A DNA stretch of 46,395 bases from Lingula anatina (GCF_001039355.2 NW_019774580.1:323564-369958), one strand, 5' to 3'. Positions 28,901 through 40,170 are shown, numbered from the stretch's first letter. The notes: a model not told the origin generated them from the letters alone. Translations and numbers: made by a program.

Positions 28901-29940
28901 TACTTGACTTCAGATGGAAGTGATTCTTGTCTCAGTAAAGATTTGACTATGGGTGTCCCTTCTAACTGGTCCTGGCTAATAGCACCACCCTTTAATGCAC
29001 TGCAACGCAAGTGGCACGACGGTGTAGCACAAGATATAATAACGCTCAGTCTAAACTTTGAACACCCCACCAAGAAACTGTTGCCCTTTGAAATAAGGGG
29101 ATAAGAGGTACAATCTCTGCAAATCATTTTAGTGGTTACTCCATCGATATCCGTAGTTTCCGTAGTTGTAAAGAGCCATGGGTCTTCAATGGTCCACGTG
29201 TGCTAAAAAACACGTTTTCCTTTCTTTTTTTATTTTTAGTATCTTTGGTCCTTCTTCAAGTCACTGCTGTGTGATGCATCAGTAGGTCCAGTTGGTAGCG
29301 ACAGCAGCATCACGTACAATGGTTTCGACTTTAACAAAAAATCCAAATTTGAATAACGATGTCTGTACTTTCGCCTTCACATGGGGAGCTTTTGCGAAAT
29401 TGGCAACCTTGCTGTGTCAAAAGTCTGCAATCTCCGCAAACTCTCGGAGAATGTTACCGACCGATACGAAAACAAGACCAAGTGCAACAAAAGTATTGAT
29501 TGCCTACTTGAATGGGGAAAAAATCCTTTTCGACTAATCATAACAGACGTTACAACTGCTTTAGCAGTTGAAGAACAATGCGGAAGTAAACATCGTCGAA
29601 GTGTAGTGTGTGCGAACGATGATGTTTTTTCTTTAAATATGTTTAGTTCAGGCAAGTTAGGGTACAGAACTGCATAATTTTAACATGCCCGTGAATAAAT
29701 GGATGTGCCCACGGGCATTCTGAAGGAAAATTTTACTTGCCAGGCAGTGAAATTAGCGTGCCCATGCCTCGGGCAATGGGATTTGAAAAGCCCTGATGAC
29801 CTAGAACATCAGTGGCACTCAAACTGACATGATAGGCTGAGTCAACTGTAGCTTCTGTCTCATCTGAAGCATCTGTAACAGCTGTATCAACTGTAGCATC
29901 TGTATAAGCTGCATGAACAGTTACATCTCAAGCAATGGAA
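28901..29940. other. Unassigned region between the two duplications
   Basis: Open frames of 75-98 codons exist on both strands (28900-29127 minus, 29381-29677 plus, 29377-29655 minus) but overlap each other and show no family motif. A GTGCCCACGGGCA-type palindromic stretch lies near 29706-29722. From about 29810 the sequence resembles the Val-Asp-Thr segment at 23.8-23.9 kb, i.e. it is the tail of the Helitron-like copy that starts at 30228. Confidence 0.4.
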
Positions 29941-30228
29941 ATCTCAGTAATCTTGTGTGTTCAGGAAATTTAGCGTTTTGAGTGTTTTCAGTAATTGCAG
30001 TATTTTCGCTGTTTTCTGTGATTTCAGTAATTTCACTATTTTTTTCAGTAATTTGTGTAATCTCAGTATTTTCAGTAATTTCACAGAGCCCACAAAGGTG
30101 GGCGTGCCTGCTGAAGCAGGCACAAAAGTAGACATGGCAGCCTCAGTCACTCTCTGTCGACTTTCCTGGATAATTTTCTTCTGAAGCGACCTTCTTTTGG
30201 TCAGACTTTGTTTTTTCAAGCGAGGCAT
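29810..30228 (-). pseudogene. Helitron-like N-terminal relic with EIT/ENT repeat
   Basis: ATG at 30228 after a CTTCTAG acceptor encodes MPRLKKQSLTKRRSLQKKII, QESRQRVTEAAMSTFVPASA and a single unit of the Thr-rich minisatellite (AGTPTFVGS). It then runs into a low-complexity stretch whose alternative frame repeats EITENTEITQITEKN. Further along, DATVDTAVTDASDETEATVD (another frame) matches the segment at 23.8 kb. This is a diverged copy of the 24.4 kb N-terminal region, with frameshifts. Confidence 0.5.
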
Positions 30229-30303
30229 CTAGAAGTATAAAAAAATATAATATTTATTGGCTAAAAGTTATACATATCCATCAAGATGGTTGAAAGGGGC
30301 AAA

Positions 30304-30705
30304 CTATAATAGAGACTCCTCAGAAGGTCTTTTGCCATCATGCGACTGATAATCATGTGCATCCATATTCTCATCGGCGCCATGTTGGATGTCACCATTA
30401 TCATTTTCAGCCTCAACACACTGACCAGAACCACCTTCTTCACCATAATAAAAGTGTTCCATTTTATACAACCTACATTTCAATTCAAGAGTATCTGTCT
30501 CGTTTCTTCTGACATTACCAATGTTCGTCAAACTAATACCAACATTTCTACCACTCGTCGCCAGTGACGAAGTAGCCATAGCTTCTGCACAAACTACATT
30601 TGCGCTTTTAGTTACATCCTGACACTCGGGCACTGAAATGTCTGACAACAGACTCGAAGTCGTTGACTTCTTCCATTTTCCTTTACCCTTGGTGCTAGAC
30701 GCCAT
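30304..30705 (-). CDS. Unknown 133-codon ORF, copy Y1
   Basis: From ATG at 30705 the frame encodes MASSTKGKGKWKKSTTSSLL, VPECQDVTKSANVVCAEAMA, RRNETDTLELKCRLYKMEHF, YYGEEGGSG and an acidic tail with HDGKRPSEESLL. An in-frame ATG lies 17 codons upstream (30756). It has a Lys-rich start, no signal peptide, no membrane segment, four cysteines and an Asp/Glu/Asn-rich C-terminus. The stop codon lies inside the 130-bp direct repeat that brackets the ORF. I do not recognise the family. The copy at 32255-32656 differs by two residues over this span, so the frame is conserved but the copies are too young for that to prove selection. Confidence 0.4.
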   Translation of the reverse strand: MASSTKGKGKWKKSTTSSLLSDISVPECQDVTKSANVVCAEAMATSSLATSGRNVGISLTNIGNVRRNETDTLELKCRLYKMEHFYYGEEGGSGQCVEAENDNGDIQHGADENMDAHDYQSHDGKRPSEESLL

Positions 30706-30842
30706 GCTCTGTATCACAGAGCACCAAAAAAACACATTTGACTGGTACGCATGCAAACTCTACACTGACTGCGCACATGCTCACTACTACTATCTCACAT
30801 AAGACAGGAAGTGAGTATGATGAAATAGAATTTTCTTCTGAA

Positions 30843-30975
30843 GTGACCTTCTTTTGGTCACACTTTGTTTTTTCAAGCGAGGCATCTAGAAGTATAAATA
30901 AATATTATATTTATTGGCTAAAAGTTATACATATCCATCAAGATGGTTGAAAGGGGCAAACTATAATAGAGACTG
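30843..30975. repeat. Second copy of 130-bp direct repeat bracketing the unknown ORF (Y1)
   Basis: The block from the leader-exon start (TTTTTTCAAGCGAGGCATCT) through GGGGCAAACTATAATAGAGACT is present at 30185-30314 and again here, in the same orientation. The equivalent pair in Y2 is at 32136-32265 and about 32794-32926. ATG of the basic leader peptide is at 30885 in this copy and at 32836 in Y2. Confidence 0.85.
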
Positions 30976-31741
30976 ATAGAGTTGTAAACAGTTTCTTTTG
31001 AGTGCAAATGCTTGATAAGAGGCCCTTAACAAACTACCAAGACTAACAAGTGCACTGAAAATAAAACATTATCAAACAAAAACAATATTTAATGATGTGT
31101 TGATTCTGTAATTAAAGGTACATATCAATGGAGTGTGAATCCCCAGTAACTCATGTATACAGTTTGAACACACTGTTACATACATTTTGTAAAATGATGC
31201 CATAAAAATAATTGTTAATGAGCAATATTTATCAAAAATTAATTTCGTACAATAATATACAATGCAGACAAGAACAGATTTTTTATCTTCATAGCAATTA
31301 CATTTCAAACATTAAAGATATATTATCTAAGATTTTTGCAGCAGGTTTTAAGCCCACATAAAGTATGTAAATCACCTATTTGAGTTCCTGTTGAATGCAT
31401 CTGAAGACAAACTGTGCTTCCCTAGATGTAAACTAAACCACTGGGTCAGACTCAGGCAAGCTGGATGTGATATGCCATATTTACTAAAATTTTCAAATTT
31501 ATGTGAAGTTGATTTTCAGAGAAGGAGGATAAAGGTTAGTTAGTGGGAGAAAAATACATTTTACAACAAGAAAATCCATTTTCGCTGCATAATCCTAGTA
31601 AGCAGTACCTTTAATCATGTTTCTGGACTGCATACAATAAACAAATCAATACCTTTTTTCTCCAATATAAACTTTTGGAGTCGCCATTATCATACACAAT
31701 TTCATCCCCTATGTTGATCTCTTTAAGAGCAAAAAGCACTT

Positions 31742-31796
31742 AAATATGGAGCAGCTGGTCTTTTTTTTTTTTTTTTTTGACAAGTGTAATTTTACA

Positions 31797-31838
<42 letters not shown>

Positions 31839-31850
31839 TATTTTTTTATA

Positions 31851-31882
<32 letters not shown>

Positions 31883-31925
31883 TTTTTAAAAAATTGGGGG
31901 GTTTGTTTTGGTTTGTTTTTAACAN
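31742..31925. repeat. Long T-runs ending at an ambiguous base
   Basis: Several T homopolymers, the longest over 30 bases, fill this stretch and an n sits at 31925. The corresponding place in Y2 (33712-33770) also has long T-runs. Base accuracy here is doubtful and the segment may hide a mis-join. Confidence 0.9.
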
Positions 31926-32122
31926 AAATTTGATTGTACCATTTTTAGTTTCATATATTTTTTGCATATATTGAAAATTCTTGTTGATTGCATGTTTACA
32001 GCTTGTCAAGCACAAGACTGGTGGCTGTGTCCTTTATTTTGTGTATGTGGGGGTCTATACGAATGCGCTTGCTCCAGCTGGTGGTACAATATTCGGAGGC
32101 GGTATCGCCTCTCTGATCCTCT

Positions 32123-33745
32123 AGTTTTCTTCTGAAGCCACCTTCTTTTGGTCAGACTTTGTTTTTTCAAGCGAGGCATCTAGAAGTATAAAAAAATATA
32201 ATATTTATTGGCTAAAAGTTATACATATCCATCAAGATGGTTGAAAGGGGCAAACTATAATAGAGACTCCTCAGAAGGTCTTTTGCCATCATGCGCCTGA
32301 TAATCATGTGCATCCATATTCTCATCGGCGCCATGTTGGATGTCACCATTATCATTTTCAGCCTCAACACACTGACCAGAACCACCTTCTTCACCATAAT
32401 AAAAGTGTTCCATTTTATACAACCTACATTTCAATTCAAGAGTATCTGTCTCGTTTCTTCTGACATTACCAATGTTCGTCAAACTAGTACCAACATTTCT
32501 ACCACTCGTCGCTAGTGACGAAGTAGCCATAGCTTCTGCACAAACTACATTTGCGCTTTTAGTTACATCCTGACACTCGGGCACTGAAATGTCTGACAAC
32601 AGACTAGAAGTCGTTGACTTCTTCCATTTTCCTTTACCCTTGGTGCTAGACGCCATGCTCTGTATCACAGAGCACCAAAAAAACACATTTGACTGGTACG
32701 CATACAAACTCTACACTGACTGCGCGCATGCTCACTACTACTATCTCACATAAGACAGGAAGTGAGTATGATGAAATAGAATTTTCTTCTGAAGTGACCT
32801 TCTTTTGGTCACACTTTGTTTTTTCAAGCGAGGCATCTAGAAGTATAAATAAATATTATATTTATTGGCTAAAAGTTATACATATCCATCAAGATGGTTG
32901 AGAGGGGCAAACTATAATAGAGACTGAGAGAGTTGTAAACAGTTTCTTTTGAGTGCAACTGCTTGATAAGAGGCCCTTAACAAACTACCAAGACTAACAA
33001 GTGCACTGAAAATAAAACATTATCAAACAAAAACAATATTTACTGATGTGTTGATTCTGTAATTAAAGGTACATATCAATGGAGTGTGGATCCCCAGTAA
33101 CTCATGTATACAGTTTGAACACACTGTTAAATACATTTTGTAAAATGATGCCATAAAAATAATTGTTAATGAGCAATACTTATCAAAAATTAATTTCGTA
33201 CAATAATATACAATGCAGGCAAGAACAGATTTTTTATCTTCATAGCAATTACATTTCAAACATTAAAGGTATATTATCTAAGATTTTTGCAGCAGGTTTT
33301 AAGCCCACATAAAGTATGTAAATCACCTATTCGAGTTCCTGTTGAATGCATCTGAAGACAAACTGTGCTTCCCTAGATGTAAACTAAACCACTGAGTCAG
33401 ACTCATGCAAGCTGGATGTGATATGGCATATTTACTAAAATTTTCAAATTTATGTGAAGTTGATTTTCAGAGAAGGAGGATAAAAGGTTAGTTAGTGGGA
33501 GAAAAATACATTTTACAACAAGAAAATCCATTTTCGCTGCATAATCCTAGTAAGCAGTACCTTTAATCATGTTTCTGGACTGCATACAATAAACAAATCA
33601 ATACCTTTTTTCTCCAATATAAACTTTTGGAGTCGCCATAATCATACACAATTTCATCCCCTATGTTGATCTCTTTAAGAGCAAAAAGCACTTGAATGTG
33701 GAGCAGCTGGTCTTTTTTTTTTTGACAAGTGTAATTTTACATACT
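32123..33745. repeat. Tandem duplication unit Y2 (1.62 kb)
   Basis: Direct copy of Y1, differing by scattered single-base changes and T-run length. The left flank (31926-32122) is unrelated to the left flank of Y1. Confidence 0.95.
32255..32656 (-). CDS. Unknown 133-codon ORF, copy Y2
   Basis: Same frame, start and stop as the Y1 ORF at 30304-30705; two replacements are visible over the 133 codons (NVGTSL for NVGISL, DYQAHD for DYQSHD), and a third lies in the optional 17-codon N-terminal extension. It has the same bracketing direct repeats and the same leader-exon starts on each side (ATG at 32179 and 32836). No recognised domain. Confidence 0.4.
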   Translation of the reverse strand: MASSTKGKGKWKKSTTSSLLSDISVPECQDVTKSANVVCAEAMATSSLATSGRNVGTSLTNIGNVRRNETDTLELKCRLYKMEHFYYGEEGGSGQCVEAENDNGDIQHGADENMDAHDYQAHDGKRPSEESLL

Positions 33746-33769
33746 TTTTTTTTTTTTTTTTTTTTTTTG

Positions 33770-34740
33770 ACAGTGTAATTTTACATACAACTGGGTGTGG
33801 TTTTGGGCTATCGTTAACCAGTCTTCCAGCCCTTGAATAAGTTTCTTTTGCATCAAGACTGAAAAAACAGCAAAAATAGCCTTGTACATAATAGAAAAGT
33901 GAGAAGCCTGCATGATAATTCTTTCAACATATATATATCTTAATCATTTTATTTCAAATATTTGGAAACATTATTGTTTTTTTAACTTTGGCACAAACTT
34001 TGGAACGTAGTGAATATTGCGAAAAAAAATTTTTTATCTTTATGTGTCAAAAAAAAAAAAAAGATAAGTGTCGACTAGACTGTTGATACTTGAGTGATTC
34101 CTCTCTCCATTTTGATACTTGAGTGATTCCTCTCTCCATTTAGCTTCCTTCTGAGAAATCGGTTCTGCACAATATTCTAACAGGGAGTCTCCTTGTTTAA
34201 ATTTTCTTGTAGCAAAAATACCAGAACCTGGAATTAAAACAAGCTGTCATCTTCACCTAAAATGTTTATTTCTCAAAAATTTTTTACAAAAACTGGTTTT
34301 TACATATACTTACTGTACACACAAAATATATTATCCTTAAACAAACTCTGTTAGAGTCTAGATCAGTGCTGATTGGAATTCAGAAATATACACATAATAA
34401 CAAGTGGAAGTATACTAGTATGTTAAAATCTAAATACAGGGGGTATTAATACAAAGGAAATCAAGAAGTAGAAGTTCAGATGGGCAGAAGTACCCGGTAG
34501 TTGCTTATTGGCTCTAAACACATTTTGCTCCACTATATCCAATAGTACTTTTAACTGAATAACCATATAAGATTGGAGTGGCAATTCTTGTCCGACGTGG
34601 TGGAATCCTGGGCATCCTCAAAATTTGTGTCAAGATAAAATTAAAAATAAAAAAGTGTAAATAAATATTGACACACCCTACAAAATTCCATACAACTTTG
34701 CCACAAAATAATCTCTCAAATACAGCAAACATTTCTTTTT
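33770..34740. other. No gene seen
   Basis: AT-rich spacer with a 29-bp tandem duplicate (TTTTGATACTTGAGTGATTC units near 34082 and 34111) and an A-run at about 34053-34066. A short minus-strand ORF at 34514-34732 has no family features. Confidence 0.4.
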
Positions 34741-34754
34741 CAAGAAGAACTGAT

Positions 34755-35650
34755 TAGTATTCTTGCTTGTTGGGATAAAATCATGCATGTATGTTTTATA
34801 TTTAAGTTTTAAGTATGGAGGTTTTAGAAAGGAAAGACAACAATGAATGAAAACAGTGAGATGTATATTTGATAATTTTTTGCATCATTTTTGTTGGTCC
34901 TAAAACTGAAAGTTGCTAAATTGCATGAAAATTGCAATTTAAGCTGCATGGAGGGCAATTATAGTGTGAAATGAACTGAATTTTGGTGTACTTGTGTACA
35001 ACATTAATACCTAGTAATGTGAAGTAGATATTGACATTTTTGCATGGTTTAATATGATATAATAAAAATTATTAATGGATGGATGTGCAGTGATATGGAA
35101 GTGATTAATTGAAATAACTTCTTTCACATTTAAAGACGGTTTCGGATGGATTAGGAAAAAAAAAGACAAAAAAAGCAGTTGTTACCTCGATGTCTTTGGA
35201 TTTATTGACGTGGCATACCAATCTCTCTTCGAATGTGTTGTAACTGGTCTGGCCTTTAAACTCTGCCACACTGCCGACCTTTACAGGGGAACTGGATGCC
35301 TCCCGCCATAAATTCACAGGAATTGTGTCTGTTTCATCCTGAACGGTTACTGTCGTCATTTTCGTTGGTTGTCCTTTCACGTTGAGTTCTTTGGTAGTTT
35401 CAATCTGTAAAGAGGTAAGAAGAGATTTCAACAAAAGAAACTGGCAATGAATAAATGTTGCCTGCAATATGCTGCATTGGTTTTAAAACGTTATTGCAAA
35501 GTTAATTGGTTCCTTTTGGAGATCCATTGATAATCCTATGCAGATGAATGCTTAACTCAAATAACTCAATATCACATCATGCTGGTGAAATAGGATCATT
35601 GACAAATTTAAGTTTAACAATTGTTTTGGTTTTGTCAAAAAACATTTGGA
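34755..35650. repeat. Dispersed duplicate B (pairs with 15560-16450)
   Basis: Same orientation and content as the segment at 15.56-16.45 kb, with the OB-fold exon in the middle; the two diverge abruptly after TTTTGTC-AAAACATTTGG at about 35650/16445. Confidence 0.85.
35186..35404 (-). CDS. OB-fold exon (second OB domain, RPA-like), copy B
   Basis: 219-nt exon, acceptor TTTACAG and donor GTAACA, encoding 73 codons: IETTKELNVKGQPTKM, VTVQDETDTIPVNLWREASS, KVGSVAEFKGQTSY and VNKSKDIE. It is one codon longer than the copy at 15986-16201 (TTV against LM in the beta strand), and the pattern is closer to other OB folds, suggesting copy A has the deletion. No first-OB exon was found to its right, so the copy may be incomplete. 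Confidence 0.5.
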
Positions 35651-35756
35651 ACCCAGGGCATTGTTTCTATGCCTTTGGTCATTTTACTATTTGTGCCCTT
35701 GAATCGAAGGAAATATAATTTACGGGTCCTACTACTTACCGGAATCAACTGTACTC

Positions 35757-35952
35757 AACACCAAAAACAAAACTCACAACACCAACACCAAAAACAAAAC
35801 TCACAACACCAAACAAAGAGCGCTTTAAACAAACCTGAGTATCATGTATACCATATCATGTCTGCACTAGATGACCACTCAAACTTGACCCACTTCAGTG
35901 GTGTTGTGAGTTTTGTTTTTGGTGTTGTGAGTTTTGTTTGGTGTTGTGACCC
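35757..35952. repeat. Short-unit inverted repeat (ACACCAAAAACAAAACTCACA)n
   Basis: The left arm (35757-35818) is built from direct copies of AACACCAAAAACAAAACTCAC; the right arm (35899-35952) is built from the complementary GTTGTGAGTTTTGTTTTTGG. They flank an 80-bp spacer and would form a long hairpin. Confidence 0.85.
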
Positions 35953-36049
35953 TTACAGGCTTCTATACCAGGTAAAGAAAAAGATGTTCATATTTTCAGT
36001 GACCATTTATCTTCTTCATGTGTTCTTTGGACAGCCATGATAAAATCCT

Positions 36050-37060
36050 GAAGGTATAAGCCTGGATGGTTTCGTCACCCTGATAATAAGGAGCCTTACA
36101 ATGCTTGTTAAAATAGTCTTCTTCAAAGGATTTCTGGATGTAATCTCCCCTTAGTTTGCCCTGAGAAAAAAAGTATGTGACACCTTATCTTGCATATCTG
36201 CCACCACCTCCACCCCATCAGTTCCTATCACTGGAAATCTCAGAATTCATTTAGGCAAGAAATTAAAATCTCTTTTCACTAGCTTGATAAATTATATACG
36301 AAAAAAAGTTTGGCATTCAAAGTGCTATTTGTTTATACATGTGTCCAATTTGTTCCCTCTCTAGTGTCATAGGACACATCCCTGGATAGCACACATTTTT
36401 TGTACGTATATTATTTAAAAATAGAAAAGGAAAAAAATTGCTAATGGATCTGGTGACCTTGAAGTGAGAAAAACAATGTATGCTTTAAATGCCATCTCCA
36501 TCACTCTTTAGATACCCAATTTACTGGACTTGAAGTGATGTGGAAGTTACAAATCTTGGTTACTCTAAATGTAATTGCTTTACACTAGTGTGTACCGTGA
36601 ATTCTTTGGTGTCCACACATGTCCACACATAGTCATGATCATGTACTTAGCTTTATGTTGAAAAGACAGAATGAGAGAATATGCTTCATGAAAAAAAATC
36701 TTATTTGAAAAACAACAAGTGCACAAATTTAAATAGGACAGCTTTTAAGTCATGCACATTCGGATGCAAATAAATAAAACTGAAACTTTAAATAGCATCA
36801 AAAAAAAAAAAATTAAAGAATAAAAACGAGTATTTTAATCTGTTGTCAATCATTTTATTTCACTGAAGAATTGTGCAAAACTGTGCAGAACTGAAATCAT
36901 ATCTAATTATGCAGCAATTATATTTATAGATATTTTTACTCTATAAAGTAATAAAATGTCAACAACTGCACTTTTGAGAATCCTTACAAGAAAAAAAAAA
37001 GAACTCTTGGCTATGGACTGATATTCTCTACAAATATAACATAGCATCAATGCATAATTT
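36050..37060. other. No gene seen
   Basis: AT-rich sequence, A-runs near 36800 and 36990, stops in all frames; nothing recognisable. Confidence 0.4.
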
Positions 37061-37069
37061 CAGTTAGAT

Positions 37070-38074
37070 GTGGAATGCTTTCACAAAATGCATCAAATGT
37101 CAGCCTGAATAGGCAAGACAAATATTGCAGCACTTAACCCTTTCGCCCTCATATTACCCAGGGTACACCGGTGCTGTATCCTTGCATTATTTGAGCAAAA
37201 TTCACCAAAACAGACATAAAATGTTTGAAGCAACACCAAATCTCTATTTCTTGATCAAAGTTTACCAAATTTTCAGCAATTAGTAACAACTATATGAACT
37301 TCACAAATGTGATGTTTTTTTGGCAATACCTTACCTTACAATCTATTAATTAACCATTTACAGGTGAGAACAGGCAAATTTTGCATAAATTGAACTTTAT
37401 ATTGAATTAAATTGTACATGTGAAACTGTTTATTACTAGGTATCAGCAGCCATTTTTTATTTCAATATTTACAGGTATAAACAATGCACCAAATGAAAGA
37501 ACTTTGGAAATGATGNGGGTTAAGGTGAGAGGGGGACATCACAAAAAGAAAACTTGACCCCAAAAAAACAATTATATCACCTAATGTCTGTAACTGTAAA
37601 ATGGTGAAATGTATCACATAGTACATCAGAGGTATATGCAAGATAAGAAGACAAATTGAAGCAAATACAATATTACAGGGTTTGCACTTTATTTGGGGGA
37701 AAACATTTACAAAAAAAAATGCATTCATAAATGATCACCAAGTTATTCACCAATCATCTAAAATGGGAAAAGTATATAACTTACTACATAAGATACTAGC
37801 CTAAGATACAAGAATAGACATAAAGAATGGACAAAAATACTGCAGGCTTAGACATGGCACTTTAGTTGAAGAGAGAACATGGATACAGTAAGAAAATATG
37901 CTTTTCTATGGGCAGCCATACTCTCTTAATTTAATAGGTAACAGAAAAAATCAGTAAAATGGTTAAATATATCACAGTACATTTAATGTCAGACTGATAT
38001 GCAAGGCAAGCATAGACATATTGCAGCAAATACAATTATGAAGGGGAGACCACTTTACCAAAAGAAAAAAAACA

Positions 38075-38136
<62 letters not shown>

Positions 38137-38290
38137 CTATAGGCAGCCACACATTGAAACAAAACAATATCACTGAATTATGTCAGTAAAATGGAAAATG
38201 TTTCACATCATAAGATGTCAGACTGAATTTGCAAGTAAAGAATGGAAATTGCATCAAATAATGTACCAAACATTAAGATAATATCATCAA
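37070..38290. repeat. Degenerate dispersed repeats plus (AT)n microsatellite
   Basis: A motif of about 80 bases (AAAATGG, then ATCACA..., then GTCAGACTGA, AGGCAAG, GCAGCAAATACAAT) recurs imperfectly at about 37075, 37598, 37957 and 38190. A pure (AT)n run of about 58 bases lies at 38078-38135. An ambiguous base is at 37515. No coding signal. Confidence 0.6.
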
Positions 38291-38568
38291 GTAAATTGGT
38301 TGTCATACATGTAAAAAAAAAAATGCTTCTCCTAGTACATCTAACAGAGGCCTGAATAGACAACAACTGAATAGAATACTCATTGCAAAAAAATTTTCAG
38401 GGGTTGATATACCTTTAACTAATAGGTAACCTAAACAAATCACTTGGCTAAGGATATTATTACCCACTAAAAATACTATAGTATCATATTGAACTAGAAC
38501 AGCACTTGGTGAACGCAGACCTCGGCCAGGGCAGCTCAAATGTGAAAAAATATCAAAAATCCCAGTAA

Positions 38569-40170
38569 TCAGAATAGGCCAACAGTGTTTATTTTCAATG
38601 TGGTTGTTCTTGTGGCCCGAGATTGCTTCCTTTGACAAGGTTTCTTTCCACGCAATGGAGCCTGGAGGATGAAGAGATTTTCAGAAGCAACCATGGGCTT
38701 TAGGATCTTGGGGGTGCTAAAGAATTTCTTGAAGTGCCGCTGTCTTTGTTGAGAAGATTTCCTTTCCCACTCGTTAAATTCCACATGGAAATCTTCATAT
38801 TCTTCTGAGAGTTTAAACTCACCCCTTTGAATGAATGCCCTTTCTAAATCCCCATAACAGTGGGAAACCAGTTTCTCCAGTGAATCAATTAATTTTGGAA
38901 TTTCCTGCTGTCTCCAACCAGTTCTTAGGCTTCGTTCACATGGAATGTCTATTTTCTAAAAATCTATTTTCTATTCGCGCTATCTTATGATCACGGTCTG
39001 TGCCCTGAATATCCCGCCGGGTAATTACTGGCAACGCGAGCCAGTTACTTAAAGTAACTTATAGTAACTGGCCCGCGCTGCCAGTAATTACGCCGCGGGA
39101 TATTCAGGGCACAGACCGTGATCTTAAGACATACCGTGAATAGAAAATAGAATTTGGAAAATAGACATTGCATGTGAATGAAGCCTTAGTTTCAGAATGT
39201 GATTAAGAGACTCACAGTTGTTATTGATTGGTCCATCCGTGTCCCACTCCAGGTCTGCTCATTATGGTGTCATGATTGTCCTTAAGGATGGGTAATATGT
39301 GTTCCTCAAAATAAATTCCAAAGCCTGGGACACTGTTTTGTATGAATTCAACCACTTCCTCCTTTCTTTTTTCAAACATTTGCCAGCTTAATGAATCAGT
39401 AAGTCCATCCTTACCAAATATTAAAGAAACAAGTTTACTTCTTTCATCCATAGAAACACCAAATTTGTCTCTGAGGTGCATGGTTACATTTTGTTTTAGA
39501 TGCCATTGACAAGAAATAAGTTTGGATTCCAGAAAACTAAATCTTGCTGCCTTTCTAATAGCTCTTTCTTCGTCAGAACCTATGACTGGTTGTGACAGAC
39601 CCCGTTTAGTTCCATAGCTATAGTTGAGAAAAAAGACGCAAAAGTTTGCCAATCAGAATTACCACGAATAATGATTGGGCCTAGGAATACTGGGTTGTTG
39701 TTAGTGCCATTTCTAATAACACTAAGGTTTTTAAATACCATAGTGGTCACATGGCACTGTCCTAAATTGTATGTCTTGTCGACCCCAAGCACCGTGGATT
39801 GTGCCACGGGACTTGTGCAGCAAAAGCGTTTCAAGACCAGAATTTGATTGTCAGTATAACAAATAATTGTTTGGAACTTAACTGTTCTCGTGGGTAATTT
39901 TCCTTACAAAATTGCTGTAATGAATCTGAGACTGAAGATAGTTGAAATTAGCTGCCAAGTTTGATCCACCACTGTTCACATCTTCTCTTCTTGTATTTGC
40001 CTTATGCAGTTTGTTTTGTACCTGTCATATATCTGAGGGCTTGTCCTGTTCTCTAGGTGCTTCGCGTATGATTTCTTCATAAATTGCCTTAGGGTTGCCA
40101 AGGGTGGCAAGTTGTTCAATTTTTTCAAGGACGTGTGGCTTTGTTCTTATGTAGTTTTGTTCTACTCACC
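38569..40170 (-). pseudogene. MULE transposase pseudogene, split by a MITE
   Basis: Read right to left the minus strand encodes PHVLEKIEQLATLGNPKAIY, LAANFNYLQSQIHYSNFVRK, QILVLKRFCCTSP, VLGVDKTYNLGQCHVTTMVF, VFLGPI, GLSQPVIGSDEERAIRKAAR, SKLISCQWHLKQNV, NNNCESLNHILK, and (after the MITE) RTGWRQQEIPKLIDSLEK to EFNEWERKSS and a basic tail. Key features of a Mutator-like transposase are present: the first Asp (GVDKTYNLG), the second Asp (IGSDEE), the C-x2-H motif (CQWH) and the WTNNNCES block. Damage: one TGA near 40028, three frameshifts (near 39890, 39615 and 39225) and the insertion at 38928-39185. It should have cut and pasted DNA; this copy is dead. Confidence 0.85.
38928..39185. mobile_element. 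258-bp palindromic MITE, TTA target duplication (Harbinger-like)
   Basis: Terminal inverted repeats start GGCTTCGTTCACATG (left) and GGCTTCATTCACATG (right, reverse complement), and the whole element folds on itself with GATCACGGTCTGTGCCCTGA inside. It is flanked by TTA at 38925-38927 and 39186-39188. A 3-bp TWA duplication is typical of PIF/Harbinger. No ORF. Deleting the element with one TTA copy rejoins the MULE frame exactly (HILK/LRTGW), proving the insertion. Confidence 0.92.

Larger units (their letters stand above)
30172..31800. repeat. Tandem duplication unit Y1 (1.63 kb)
   Basis: Recurs as 32123-33745 in direct orientation at about 98% identity by eye. The unit holds a leader-exon start, a direct-repeat-bracketed ORF and a conserved AT-rich spacer ending in a long T-run. 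Confidence 0.95.

Noticed and set aside
28900-29127. Cys-containing minus-strand ORF that could suggest a zinc finger
   Set aside because: Cysteine spacing does not fit a known finger and the frame is short and bounded by the duplication edge.
29381-29677. 98-codon plus-strand ORF
   Set aside because: A 92-codon ORF overlaps it on the other strand, with no motif on either; no basis to choose.
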